This document shows, one piece after another, positions 25,001-40,000 of a stretch of 64,000 nt of DNA. Source of the DNA: Onychostoma macrolepis (lineage: Eukaryota; Chordata; Actinopteri; Cypriniformes; Cyprinidae). Position 1 is the stretch's first letter. Each line of letters begins with the position of its first letter. The stretch is from the NCBI RefSeq assembly GCF_012432095.1, contig NC_081158.1:14485967-14549966 (forward strand), read 5' to 3'. A model generated the notes under the pieces. That model was not told the DNA's origin and did no database searches. It worked only from the letters and a program-made list of their open reading frames with translations. The translations under genes were made by a program, and so were the position numbers.

Positions 25001-28000
25001 AAAGTATTTGAAAGGCTGCTGCAAGTGAATGGCTTCAGAGCTTCCATCATCTGAGATGGGATTGACTGTGTCTCCATCACCAAACGGCAGGAAATTAGCC
25101 GGCACTAGAATACAAATCATTGTTTAGATCTTCTGAAGGAATATTAGCTCTTGAAAGGCACTGGATAACAATTTCAGTATCGTTTTGCAGACAAATAGGC
25201 AACTTTTTCACTTACAATTTAGCGAACCATCAACACGGAAAGACCAGCGGCCGTTCACTTCGATATTACTGCTGGATGAGAGCTCTGGGGCACTGGCTGC
25301 TGGAATTGTGAAAGAATTGACCGAGTCCACTGTGTCATAACCAGCCTGTAAAAGTAAAAAAGAGGTATTTAAAGCCTCAATCAAATCCTTTTCCAAAATA
25401 AAACAATCTCTTACTTATAAATAAGGTACGAATTGGGTCATAAGTATATCCTTGTTATTCATGTCTGCTATTTGTAGATTGTGTAAGGATCTTCACTCCA
25501 CTCACCAGCCAAACTTGTCCTGTTTCGGCTATATCACCATAGTTGATCAGGATGAACGAGCGGTCACCATTGGAGACTAAAACCACTTGGAAAGTAACCA
25601 CCTTCAAAAACAACAACAAAAAACAATTGACAACTTTCCGAACTGAAAACTCTCATAGAGCATTCATCAGAGATGAGGTCTTACCCCTCCACCAGTGATG
25701 TACGGCACACTGTCCCAGGTGGCCACAAAGACTGACGTAGCGGTAAAAGGCACGTTAGGGTAATATTGGTTAACAGCTTGAGTGACTTGTTCCAGTACAG
25801 CACTGCTTGTGTCCTCTCTGTAGGAGATAGTTCCACCATTGACATTGTTAAGGTCGGTCCACAGAGCGGCAATGATATCTATTCCAGCGTTCAGATAAGG
25901 GACGTAGGCTGACAGGGGTTGAGTAAACGTCAGGTGACCATTGTTGTTCACCTAAAATTCAGAACAAATTGATGTAGAATTATCTGCTAACACTCAAAAC
26001 TGTAATTAATTTTGCAATGAGGGGTAAAACATCAAGTTGTGCTATTAAACATGAAAAAATTCTCTTAAGTGAAGAAAAATCCAAATTAATTGATGTAATA
26101 AAATGAAAAAAACCATCTTCAGCTAAACATAAATAGTCCAGTGCTTACATAGATCTGATTGTATGTGCGTCCAAAGTATTTGAAAGGCTGCTGCAAGTGA
26201 ATGGCTTCAGAGCTTCCATCATCTGAGATGGGATTGACTGTGTCTCCATCACCAAACGGCAGGAAATTAGCCGGCACTAGAATACAAATCATTGTTTAGA
26301 TCTTCTGAAGGAATATTAGCTCTTGAAAGGCACTGGATAACAATTTCAGTATCATTTTGCAGACAAATAGGCAACTTTTTCACTTACAATTTAGCGAACC
26401 ATCAACACGGAAAGACCAGCGGCCGTTCACTTCGATATTACTGCTGGATGAGAGCTCTGGGGCACTGGCTGCTGGAATTGTGAAAGAATTGACCGAGTCC
26501 ACTGTGTCATAACCAGCCTGTAAAAGTTTAAAAGAGGTATTTAAAGCCTCAATCAAAACCTTTTCCAAAATAAAACAATCTCTTACTTATAAATAAGGTA
26601 CGAATTGGGTCATAAGTATATCCTTGTTATTCATGTCTGCTATTTGTAGATTGTGTAAGGATCTTCACTCCACTCACCAGCCAAACTTGTCCTGTTTCGC
26701 TATATCACCATAGTTGATCAGGATGAACGAGCGGTCACCATTGGAGACTAAAACCACTTGGAAAGTAACCACCTTCAAAAACAACAACAAAAAACAATTG
26801 ACAACTTTCCGAACTGAAAACTCTCATAGAGCATTCATCAGAGATGAGGTCTTACCCCTCCACCAGTGATGTACGGCACACTGTCCCAGGTGGCCACAAA
26901 GGCTGACGAGCGGTAAAAGGCACGTTAGGGTAATATTGGTTAACAGCTTGAGTGACTTGTTCCAGTACAGCACTGCTTGTGTCCTCTCTGTAGGAGATAG
27001 TTCCACCATTGACATTGTCAAGGTCGGTCCACAGAGCGGCAATGATATCTATTCCAGCGTTCAGATAAGGGACGTGGGCAGACAGTGGTTCAGTAAACGT
27101 CAGGTGACCATTGTTGTTCACCTAAAATTCAGAACAAATTGCTGTAGAATTGTCTGCTACCACTCAACAGTATCATTCATTTTGCAGAAAGGTTTAAAAC
27201 TATCCAGCTGTACACTTAAACATGAAAAACTCTCCAAATTGAAGACAATTAATGAAGCATAATTAATTGCCGATTTAATAAGAAAAGATATCTTAAACCA
27301 AAAAGAAATAGTCTATTGCTTACATAGATCTGATTGTATGTGCGTCCAAAGTATTTGAAAGGCTGCTGCAAGTGAATGGCTTCAGAGCTTCCATCATCTG
27401 AGATGGGATTGACTGTGTCTCCATCACCAAACGGCAGGAAATTAGCCGGCACTAGAATACAAATCATTGTTTAGATCTTCTGAAGGAATATTAGCTCTTG
27501 AAAGGCACTGGATAACAATTTCAGTATCATTTTGCAGACAAATAGGCAACTTTTTCACTTACAATTTAGCGAACCATCAACACGGAAAGACCAGCGGCCG
27601 TTCACTTGATATTACTGCTGGATGAGAGCTCTGGGGCACTGGCTGCTGGAATTGTGAAAGAATTGACCGAGTCCACTGTGTCATAACCAGCCTGTAAAAG
27701 TTTAAAAGAGGTATTTAAAGCCTCAATCAAAACCTTTTCCAAAATAAAACAATCTCTTACTTATAAATAAGGTACGAATTGGGTCATAAGTATATCCTTG
27801 TTATTCATGTCTGCTATTTGTAGATTGTGTAAGGATCTTCACTCCACTCACCAGCCAAACTTGTCCTGTTTCGCTATATCACCATAGTTGATCAGGATGA
27901 ACGAGCGGTCACCATTGGAGACTAAAACCACTTGGAAAGTAACCACCTTCAAAAACAACAACAAAAAACAATTGACAACTTTCCGAACTGAAAACTCTCA

Positions 28001-31000
28001 TAGAGCATTCATCAGAGATGAGGTCTTACCCTCCACCAGTGATGTACGGCACACTGTCCCAGGTGGCCACAAAGGCTGACGAGCGGTAAAAGGCACGTTA
28101 GGGTAATATTGGTTAACAGCTTGAGTGACTTGTTCCAGTACAGCACTGCTTGTGTCCTCTCTGTAGGAGATAGTTCCACCATTGACATTGTCAAGGTCGG
28201 TCCACAGAGCGGCAATGATATCTATTCCAGCGTTCAGATAAGGGACGTGGGCAGACAGTGGTTCAGTAAACGTCAGGTGACCATTGTTGTTCACCTAAAA
28301 TTCAGAACAAATTGCTGTAGAATTGTCTGCTACCACTCAACAGTATCATTCATTTTGCAGAAAGGTTTAAAACTATCCAGCTGTACACTTAAACATGAAA
28401 AAACTCTCCAAATTGAAGACAATTAATGAAGCATAATTAATTGCCGATTTAATAAGAAAAGATATCTTAAACCAAAAAGAAATAGTCTATTGCTTACATA
28501 GATCTGATTGTATGTGCGTCCAAAGTATTTGAAAGGCTGCTGCAAGTGAATGGCTTCAGAGCTTCCATCATCTGAGATGGGATTGACTGTGTCTCCATCA
28601 CCAAACGGCAGGAAATTAGCCGCACTAGAATACAAATCATTGTTTAGATCTTCTGAAGGAATATTAGCTCTTGAAAGGCACTGGATAACAATTTCAGTAT
28701 CATTTTGCAGACAAATAGGCAACTTTTTCACTTACAATTTAGCGAACCATCAACACGGAAAGACCAGCGGCCGTTCACTTCGATATTACTGCTGGATGAG
28801 AGCTCTGGGGCACTGGCTGCTGGAATTGTGAAAGAATTGACCGAGTCCACTGTGTCATAACCAGCCTGTAAAAGTTTAAAAGAGGTATTTAAAGCCTCAA
28901 TCAAAACCTTTTCCAAAATAAAACAATCTCTTACTTATAAATAAGGTACGAATTGGGTCATAAGTATATCCTTGTTATTCATGTCTGCTATTTGTAGATT
29001 GTGTAAGGATCTTCACTCCACTCACCAGCCAAACTTGTCCTGTTTCGCTATATCACCATAGTTGATCAGGATGAACGAGCGGTCACCATTGGAGACTAAA
29101 ACCACTTGGAAAGTAACCACCTTCAAAAACAACAACAAAAAACAATTGACAACTTTCCGAACTGAAAACTCTCATAGAGCATTCATCAGAGATGAGGTCT
29201 TACCCCTCCACCAGTGATGTACGGCACACTGTCCCAGGTGGCCACAAAGGCTGACGTGGCGGTAAAAGGCACGTTAGGGTAATATTGGTTAACAGCTTGA
29301 GTGACTTGTTCCAGTACAGCACTGCTTGTGTCCTCTCTGTAGGAGATAGTTCCACCATTGTCATTGTCAAGGTCGGTCCACAGAGCGGCAATGATATCTA
29401 TTCCAGCGTTCAGATAAGGGACGAGGCAGACAGTGGTTCAGTAAACGTCAGGTGACCATTGTTGTTCACCTAAAATTCAGAACAAATTGCTGTAGAATTG
29501 TCTGCTACCACTCAACAGTATCATTCATTTTGCAGAAAGGTTTAAAACTATCCAGCTGTACACTTAAACATGAAAAACTCTCCAAATTGAAGACAATTAA
29601 TGAAGCATAATTAATTGCCGATTTAATAAGAAAAGATATCTTAAACCAAAAAGAAATAGTCTATTGCTTACATAGATCTGATTGTATGTGCGTCCAAAGT
29701 ATTTGAAAGGCTGCTGCAAGTGAATGGCTTCAGAGCTTCCATCATCTGAGATGGGATTGACTGTGTCTCCATCACCAAACGGCAGGAAATTAGCCGCACT
29801 AGAATACAAATCATTGTTTAGATCTTCTGAAGGAATATTAGCTCTTGAAAGGCACTGGATAACAATTTCAGTATCATTTTGCAGACAAATAGGCAACTTT
29901 TTCACTTACAATTTAGCGAACCATCAACACGGAAAGACCAGCGGCCGTTCACTTGATATTACTGCTGGATGAGAGCTCTGGGGCACTGGCTGCTGGAATT
30001 GTGAAAGAATTGACCGAGTCCACTGTGTCATAACCAGCCTGTAAAAGTTTAAAAGAGGTATTTAAAGCCTCAATCAAAACCTTTTCCAAAATAAAACAAT
30101 CTCTTACTTATAAATAAGGTACGAATTGGGTCATAAGTATATCCTTGTTATTCATGTCTGCTATTTGTAGATTGTGTAAGGATCTTCACTCCACTCACCA
30201 GCCAAACTTGTCCTGTTTCGCTATATCACCATAGTTGATCAGGATGAACGAGCGGTCACCATTGGAGACTAAAACCACTTGGAAAGTAACCACCTTCAAA
30301 AACAACAACAAAAAACAATTGACAACTTTCCGAACTGAAAACTCTCATAGAGCATTCATCAGAGATGAGGTCTTACCCTCCACCAGTGATGTACGGCACA
30401 CTGTCCCAGGTGGCCACAAAGGCTGACGAAGCGGTAAAAGGCACGTTAGGGTAATATTGGTTAACAGCTTGAGTGACTTGTTCCAGTACAGCACTGCTTG
30501 TGTCCTCTCTGTAGGAGATAGTTCCACCATTGTCATTGTCAAGGTCGGTCCACAGAGCGGCAATGATATCTATTCCAGCGTTCAGATAAGGGACGTGGGC
30601 AGACAGTGGTTCAGTAAACGTCAGGTGACCATTGTTGTTCACCTAAAATTCAGAACAAATTGCTGTAGAATTGTCTGCTACCACTCAACAGTATCATTCA
30701 TTTTGCAGAAAGGTTTAAAACTATCCAGCTGTACACTTAAACATGAAAAACTCTCCAAATTGAAGACAATTAATGAAGCATAATTAATTGCCGATTTAAT
30801 AAGAAAAGATATCTTAAACCAAAAAGAAATAGTCTATTGCTTACATAGATCTGATTGTATGTGCGTCCAAAGTATTTGAAAGGCTGCTGCAAGTGAATGG
30901 CTTCAGAGCTTCCATCATCTGAGATGGGATTGACTGTGTCTCCATCACCAAACGGCAGGAAATTAGCCGGCACTAGAATACAAATCATTGTTTAGATCTT

Positions 31001-34000
31001 CTGAAGGAATATTAGCTCTTGAAAGGCACTGGATAACAATTTCAGTATCATTTTGCAGACAAATAGGCAACTTTTTCACTTACAATTTAGCGAACCATCA
31101 ACACGGAAAGACCAGCGGCCGTTCACTTCGATATTACTGCTGGATGAGAGCTCTGGGGCACTGGCTGCTGGAATTGTGAAAGAATTGACCGAGTCCACTG
31201 TGTCATAACCAGCCTGTAAAAGTTTAAAAGAGGTATTTAAAGCCTCAATCAAAACCTTTTCCAAAATAAAACAATCTCTTACTTATAAATAAGGTACGAA
31301 TTGGGTCATAAGTATATCCTTGTTATTCATGTCTGCTATTTGTAGATTGTGTAAGGATCTTCACTCCACTCACCAGCCAAACTTGTCCTGTTTCGCTATA
31401 TCACCATAGTTGATCAGGATGAACGAGCGGTCACCATTGGAGACTAAAACCACTTGGAAAGTAACCACCTTCAAAAACAACAACAAAAAACAATTGACAA
31501 CTTTCCGAACTGAAAACTCTCATAGAGCATTCATCAGAGATGAGGTCTTACCCTCCACCAGTGATGTACGGCACACTGTCCCAGGTGGCCACAAAGGCTG
31601 ACGAGCGGTAAAAGGCACGTTAGGGTAATATTGGTTAACAGCTTGAGTGACTTGTTCCAGTACAGCACTGCTTGTGTCCTCTGTAGGAGATAGTTCCACC
31701 ATTGACATTGTCAAGGTCGGTCCACAGAGCGGCAATGATATCTATTCCAGCGTTCAGATAAGGGACGTGGGCAGACAGTGGTTCAGTAAACGTCAGGTGA
31801 CCATTGTTGTTCACCTAAAATTCAGAACAAATTGCTGTAGAATTGTCTGCTACCACTCAACAGTATCATTCATTTTGCAGAAAGGTTTAAAACTATCCAG
31901 CTGTACACTTAAACATGAAAAACTCTCCAAATTGAAGACAATTAATGAAGCATAATTAATTGCCGATTTAATAAGAAAAGATATCTTAAACCAAAAAGAA
32001 ATAGTCTATTGCTTACATAGATCTGATTGTATGTGCGTCCAAAGTATTTGAAAGGCTGCTGCAAGTGAATGGCTTCAGAGCTTCCATCATCTGAGATGGG
32101 ATTGACTGTGTCTCCATCACCAAACGGCAGGAAATTAGCCGGCACTAGAATACAAATCATTGTTTAGATCTTCTGAAGGAATATTAGCTCTTGAAAGGCA
32201 CTGGATAACAATTTCAGTATCATTTTGCAGACAAATAGGCAACTTTTTCACTTACAATTTAGCGAACCATCAACACGGAAAGACCAGCGGCCGTTCACTT
32301 GATATTACTGCTGGATGAGAGCTCTGGGGCACTGGCTGCTGGAATTGTGAAAGAATTGACCGAGTCCACTGTGTCATAACCAGCCTGTAAAAGTTTAAAA
32401 GAGGTATTTAAAGCCTCAATCAAAACCTTTTCCAAAATAAAACAATCTCTTACTTATAAATAAGGTACAATTGGGTCATAAGTATATCCTTGTTATTCAT
32501 GTCTGCTATTTGTAGATTGTGTAAGGATCTTCACTCCACTCACCAGCCAAACTTGTCCTGTTTCGCTATATCACCATAGTTGATCAGGATGAACGAGCGG
32601 TCACCATTGGAGACTAAAACCACTTGGAAAGTAACCACCTTCAAAAACAACAACAAAAACAATTGACAACTTTCCGAACTGAAAACTCTCATAGAGCATT
32701 CATCAGAGATGAGGTCTTACCCTCCACCAGTGATGTACGGCACACTGTCCCAGGTGGCCACAAAGGCTGACGAGCGGTAAAAGGCACGTTAGGGTAATAT
32801 TGGTTAACAGCTTGAGTGACTTGTTCCAGTACAGCACTGCTTGTGTCCTCTGTAGGAGATAGTTCCACCATTGACATTGTCAAGGTCGGTCCACAGAGCG
32901 GCAATGATATCTATTCCAGCGTTCAGATAAGGGACGAGGCAGACAGTGGTTCAGTAAACGTCAGGTGACCATTGTTGTTCACCTAAAATTCAGAACAAAT
33001 TGCTGTAGAATTGTCTGCTACCACTCAACAGTATCATTCATTTTGCAGAAAGGTTTAAAACTATCCAGCTGTACACTTAAACATGAAAAACTCTCCAAAT
33101 TGAAGACAATTAATGAAGCATAATTAATTGCCGATTTAATAAGAAAAGATATCTTAAACCAAAAAGAAATAGTCTATTGCTTACATAGATCTGATTGTAT
33201 GTGCGTCCAAAGTATTTGAAAGGCTGCTGCAAGTGAATGGCTTCAGAGCTTCCATCATCTGAGATGGGATTGACTGTGTCTCCATCACCAAACGGCAGGA
33301 AATTAGCCGCACTAGAATACAAATCATTGTTTAGATCTTCTGAAGGAATATTAGCTCTTGAAAGGCACTGGATAACAATTTCAGTATCATTTTGCAGACA
33401 AATAGGCAACTTTTTCACTTACAATTTAGCGAACCATCAACACGGAAAGACCAGCGGCCGTTCACTTGATATTACTGCTGGATGAGAGCTCTGGGGCACT
33501 GGCTGCTGGAATTGTGAAAGAATTGACCGAGTCCACTGTGTCATAACCAGCCTGTAAAAGTTTAAAAGAGGTATTTAAAGCCTCAATCAAAACCTTTTCC
33601 AAAATAAAACAATCTCTTACTTATAAATAAGGTACAATTGGGTCATAAGTATATCCTTGTTATTCATGTCTGCTATTTGTAGATTGTGTAAGGATCTTCA
33701 CTCCACTCACCAGCCAAACTTGTCCTGTTTCGCTATATCACCATAGTTGATCAGGATGAACGAGCGGTCACCATTGGAGACTAAAACCACTTGGAAAGTA
33801 ACCACCTTCAAAAACAACAACAAAAACAATTGACAACTTTCCGAACTGAAAACTCTCATAGAGCATTCATCAGAGATGAGGTCTTACCCTCCACCAGTGA
33901 TGTACGGCACACTGTCCCAGGTGGCCACAAAGGCTGACGAGCGGTAAAAGGCACGTTAGGGTAATATTGGTTAACAGCTTGAGTGACTTGTTCCAGTACA

Positions 34001-37000
34001 GCACTGCTTGTGTCCTCTGTAGGAGATAGTTCCACCATTGACATTGTCAAGGTCGGTCCACAGAGCGGCAATGATATCTATTCCAGCGTTCAGATAAGGG
34101 ACGAGGCAGACAGTGGTTCAGTAAACGTCAGGTGACCATTGTTGTTCACCTAAAATTCAGAACAAATTGCTGTAGAATTGTCTGCTACCACTCAACAGTA
34201 TCATTCATTTTGCAGAAAGGTTTAAAACTATCCAGCTGTACACTTAAACATGAAAAACTCTCCAAATTGAAGACAATTAATGAAGCATAATTAATTGCCG
34301 ATTTAATAAGAAAAGATATCTTAAACCAAAAAGAAATAGTCTATTGCTTACATAGATCTGATTGTATGTGCGTCCAAAGTATTTGAAAGGCTGCTGCAAG
34401 TGAATGGCTTCAGAGCTTCCATCATCTGAGATGGGATTGACTGTGTCTCCATCACCAAACGGCAGGAAATTAGCCGCACTAGAATACAAATCATTGTTTA
34501 GATCTTCTGAAGGAATATTAGCTCTTGAAAGGCACTGGATAACAATTTCAGTATCATTTTGCAGACAAATAGGCAACTTTTTCACTTACAATTTAGCGAA
34601 CCATCAACACGGAAAGACCAGCGGCCGTTCACTTGATATTACTGCTGGATGAGAGCTCTGGGGCACTGGCTGCTGGAATTGTGAAAGAATTGACCGAGTC
34701 CACTGTGTCATAACCAGCCTGTAAAAGTTTAAAAGAGGTATTTAAAGCCTCAATCAAAACCTTTTCCAAAATAAAACAATCTCTTACTTATAAATAAGGT
34801 ACAATTGGGTCATAAGTATATCCTTGTTATTCATGTCTGCTATTTGTAGATTGTGTAAGGATCTTCACTCCACTCACCAGCCAAACTTGTCCTGTTTCGC
34901 TATATCACCATAGTTGATCAGGATGAACGAGCGGTCACCATTGGAGACTAAAACCACTTGGAAAGTAACCACCTTCAAAAACAACAACAAAAAACAATTG
35001 ACAACTTTCCGAACTGAAAACTCTCATAGAGCATTCATCAGAGATGAGGTCTTACCCCTCCACCAGTGATGTACGGCACACTGTCCCAGGTGGCCACAAA
35101 GGCTGACGAAGCGGTAAAAGGCACGTTAGGGTAATATTGGTTAACAGCTTGAGTGACTTGTTCCAGTACAGCACTGCTTGTGTCCTCTCTGTAGGAGATA
35201 GTTCCACCATTGTCATTGTCAAGGTCGGTCCACAGAGCGGCAATGATATCTATTCCAGCGTTCAGATAAGGGACGTAGGCAGACAGTGGTTCAGTAAACG
35301 TCAGGTGACCATTGTTGTTCACCTAAAATTCAGAACAAATTGCTGTAGAATTGTCTGCTACCACTCAACAGTATCATTCATTTTGCAGAAAGGTTTAAAA
35401 CTATCCAGCTGTACACTTAAACATGAAAAACTCTCCAAATTGAAGACAATTAATGAAGCATAATTAATTGCCGATTTAATAAGAAAAGATATCTTAAACC
35501 AAAAAGAAATAGTCTATTGCTTACATAGATCTGATTGTATGTGCGTCCAAAGTATTTGAAAGGCTGCTGCAAGTGAATGGCTTCAGAGCTTCCATCATCT
35601 GAGATGGGATTGACTGTGTCTCCATCACCAAACGGCAGGAAATTAGCCGGCACTAGAATACAAATCATTGTTTAGATCTTCTGAAGGAATATTAGCTCTT
35701 GAAAGGCACTGGATAACAATTTCAGTATCATTTTGCAGACAAATAGGCAACTTTTTCACTTACAATTTAGCGAACCATCAACACGGAAAGACCAGCGGCC
35801 GTTCACTTGATATTACTGCTGGATGAGAGCTCTGGGGCACTGGCTGCTGGAATTGTGAAAGAATTGACCGAGTCCACTGTGTCATAACCAGCCTGTAAAA
35901 GTTTAAAAGAGGTATTTAAAGCCTCAATCAAAACCTTTTCCAAAATAAAACAATCTCTTACTTATAAATAAGGTACGAATTGGGTCATAAGTATATCCTT
36001 GTTATTCATGTCTGCTATTTGTAGATTGTGTAAGGATCTTCACTCCACTCACCAGCCAAACTTGTCCTGTTTCGGCTATATCACCATAGTTGATCAGGAT
36101 GAACGAGCGGTCACCATTGGAGACTAAAACCACTTGGAAAGTAACCACCTTCAAAAACAACAACAAAAAACAATTGACAACTTTCCGAACTGAAAACTCT
36201 CATAGAGCATTCATCAGAGATGAGGTCTTACCCCTCCACCAGTGATGTACGGCACACTGTCCCAGGTGGCCACAAAGGCTGACGAGCGGTAAAAGGCACG
36301 TTAGGGTAATATTGGTTAACAGCTTGAGTGACTTGTTCCAGTACAGCACTGCTTGTGTCCTCTCTGTAGGAGATAGTTCCACCATTGTCATTGTCAAGGT
36401 CGGTCCACAGAGCGGCAATGATATCTATTCCAGCGTTCAGATAAGGGACGAGGCAGACAGTGGTTCAGTAAACGTCAGGTGACCATTGTTGTTCACCTAA
36501 AATTCAGAACAAATTGCTGTAGAATTGTCTGCTACCACTCAACAGTATCATTCATTTTGCAGAAAGGTTTAAAACTATCCAGCTGTACACTTAAACATGA
36601 AAAACTCTCCAAATTGAAGACAATTAATGAAGCATAATTAATTGCCGATTTAATAAGAAAAGATATCTTAAACCAAAAAGAAATAGTCTATTGCTTACAT
36701 AGATCTGATTGTATGTGCGTCCAAAGTATTTGAAAGGCTGCTGCAAGTGAATGGCTTCAGAGCTTCCATCATCTGAGATGGGATTGACTGTGTCTCCATC
36801 ACCAAACGGCAGGAAATTAGCCGGCACTAGAATACAAATCATTGTTTAGATCTTCTGAAGGAATATTAGCTCTTGAAAGGCACTGGATAACAATTTCAGT
36901 ATCATTTTGCAGACAAATAGGCAACTTTTTCACTTACAATTTAGCGAACCATCAACACGGAAAGACCAGCGGCCGTTCACTTCGATATTACTGCTGGATG

Positions 37001-40000
37001 AGAGCTCTGGGGCACTGGCTGCTGGAATTGTGAAAGAATTGACCGAGTCCACTGTGTCATAACCAGCCTGTAAAAGTTTAAAAGAGGTATTTAAAGCCTC
37101 AATCAAAACCTTTTCCAAAATAAAACAATCTCTTACTTATAAATAAGGTACGAATTGGGTCATAAGTATATCCTTGTTATTCATGTCTGCTATTTGTAGA
37201 TTGTGTAAGGATCTTCACTCCACTCACCAGCCAAACTTGTCCTGTTTCGCTATATCACCATAGTTGATCAGGATGAACGAGCGGTCACCATTGGAGACTA
37301 AAACCACTTGGAAAGTAACCACCTTCAAAAACAACAACAAAAAACAATTGACAACTTTCCGAACTGAAAACTCTCATAGAGCATTCATCAGAGATGAGGT
37401 CTTACCCCTCCACCAGTGATGTACGGCACACTGTCCCAGGTGGCCACAAAGGCTGACGTAGCGGTAAAAGGCACGTTAGGGTAATATTGGTTAACAGCTT
37501 GAGTGACTTGTTCCAGTACAGCACTGCTTGTGTCCTCTCTGTAGGAGATAGTTCCACCATTGTCATTGTCAAGGTCGGTCCACAGAGCGGCAATGATATC
37601 TATTCCAGCGTTCAGATAAGGGACGAGGCAGACAGTGGTTCAGTAAACGTCAGGTGACCATTGTTGTTCACCTAAAATTCAGAACAAATTGCTGTAGAAT
37701 TGTCTGCTACCACTCAACAGTATCATTCATTTTGCAGAAAGGTTTAAAACTATCCAGCTGTACACTTAAACATGAAAAAACTCTCCAAATTGAAGACAAT
37801 TAATGAAGCATAATTAATTGCCGATTTAATAAGAAAAAGATATCTTAAACCAAAAAGAAATAGTCTATTGCTTACATAGATCTGATTGTATGTGCGTCCA
37901 AAGTATTTGAAAGGCTGCTGCAAGTGAATGGCTTCAGAGCTTCCATCATCTGAGATGGGATTGACTGTGTCTCCATCACCAAACGGCAGGAAATTAGCCG
38001 GCACTAGAATACAAATCATTGTTTAGATCTTCTGAAGGAATATTAGCTCTTGAAAGGCACTGGATAACAATTTCAGTATCATTTTGCAGACAAATAGGCA
38101 ACTTTTTCACTTACAATTTAGCGAACCATCAACACGGAAAGACCAGCGGCCGTTCACTTCGATATTACTGCTGGATGAGAGCTCTGGGGCACTGGCTGCT
38201 GGAATTGTGAAAGAATTGACCGAGTCCACTGTGTCATAACCAGCCTGTAAAAGTTTAAAAGAGGTATTTAAAGCCTCAATCAAAACCTTTTCCAAAATAA
38301 AACAATCTCTTACTTATAAATAAGGTACGAATTGGGTCATAAGTATATCCTTGTTATTCATGTCTGCTATTTGTAGATTGTGTAAGGATCTTCACTCCAC
38401 TCACCAGCCAAACTTGTCCTGTTTCGGCTATATCACCATAGTTGATCAGGATGAACGAGCGGTCACCATTGGAGACTAAAACCACTTGGAAAGTAACCAC
38501 CTTCAAAAACAACAACAAAAAACAATTGACAACTTTCCGAACTGAAAACTCTCATAGAGCATTCATCAGAGATGAGGTCTTACCCCTCCACCAGTGATGT
38601 ACGGCACACTGTCCCAGGTGGCCACAAAGGCTGACGTAGCGGTAAAAGGCACGTTAGGGTAATATTGGTTAACAGCTTGAGTGACTTGTTCCAGTACAGC
38701 ACTGCTTGTGTCCTCTCTGTAGGAGATAGTTCCACCATTGTCATTGTCAAGGTCGGTCCACAGAGCGGCAATGATATCTATTCCAGCGTTCAGATAAGGG
38801 ACGTAGGCAGACAGTGGTTCAGTAAACGTCAGGTGACCATTGTTGTTCACCTAAAATTCAGAACAAATTGCTGTAGAATTGTCTGCTACCACTCAACAGT
38901 ATCATTCATTTTGCAGAAAGGTTTAAAACTATCCAGCTGTACACTTAAACATGAAAAAACTCTCCAAATTGAAGACAATTAATGAAGCATAATTAATTGC
39001 CGATTTAATAAGAAAAAGATATCTTAAACCAAAAAGAAATAGTCTATTGCTTACATAGATCTGATTGTATGTGCGTCCAAAGTATTTGAAAGGCTGCTGC
39101 AAGTGAATGGCTTCAGAGCTTCCATCATCTGAGATGGGATTGACTGTGTCTCCATCACCAAACGGCAGGAAATTAGCCGGCACTAGAATACAAATCATTG
39201 TTTAGATCTTCTGAAGGAATATTAGCTCTTGAAAGGCACTGGATAACAATTTCAGTATCATTTTGCAGACAAATAGGCAACTTTTTCACTTACAATTTAG
39301 CGAACCATCAACACGGAAAGACCAGCGGCCGTTCACTTCGATATTACTGCTGGATGAGAGCTCTGGGGCACTGGCTGCTGGAATTGTGAAAGAATTGACC
39401 GAGTCCACTGTGTCATAACCAGCCTGTAAAAGTTTAAAAGAGGTATTTAAAGCCTCAATCAAAACCTTTTCCAAAATAAAACAATCTCTTACTTATAAAT
39501 AAGGTACGAATTGGGTCATAAGTATATCCTTGTTATTCATGTCTGCTATTTGTAGATTGTGTAAGGATCTTCACTCCACTCACCAGCCAAACTTGTCCTG
39601 TTTCGCTATATCACCATAGTTGATCAGGATGAACGAGCGGTCACCATTGGAGACTAAAACCACTTGGAAAGTAACCACCTTCAAAAACAACAACAAAAAA
39701 CAATTGACAACTTTCCGAACTGAAAACTCTCATAGAGCATTCATCAGAGATGAGGTCTTACCCCTCCACCAGTGATGTACGGCACACTGTCCCAGGTGGC
39801 CACAAAGGCTGACGTAGCGGTAAAAGGCACGTTAGGGTAATATTGGTTAACAGCTTGAGTGACTTGTTCCAGTACAGCACTGCTTGTGTCCTCTCTGTAG
39901 GAGATAGTTCCACCATTGTCATTGTCAAGGTCGGTCCACAGAGCGGCAATGATATCTATTCCAGCGTTCAGATAAGGGACGTAGGCAGACAGGGGTTGAG

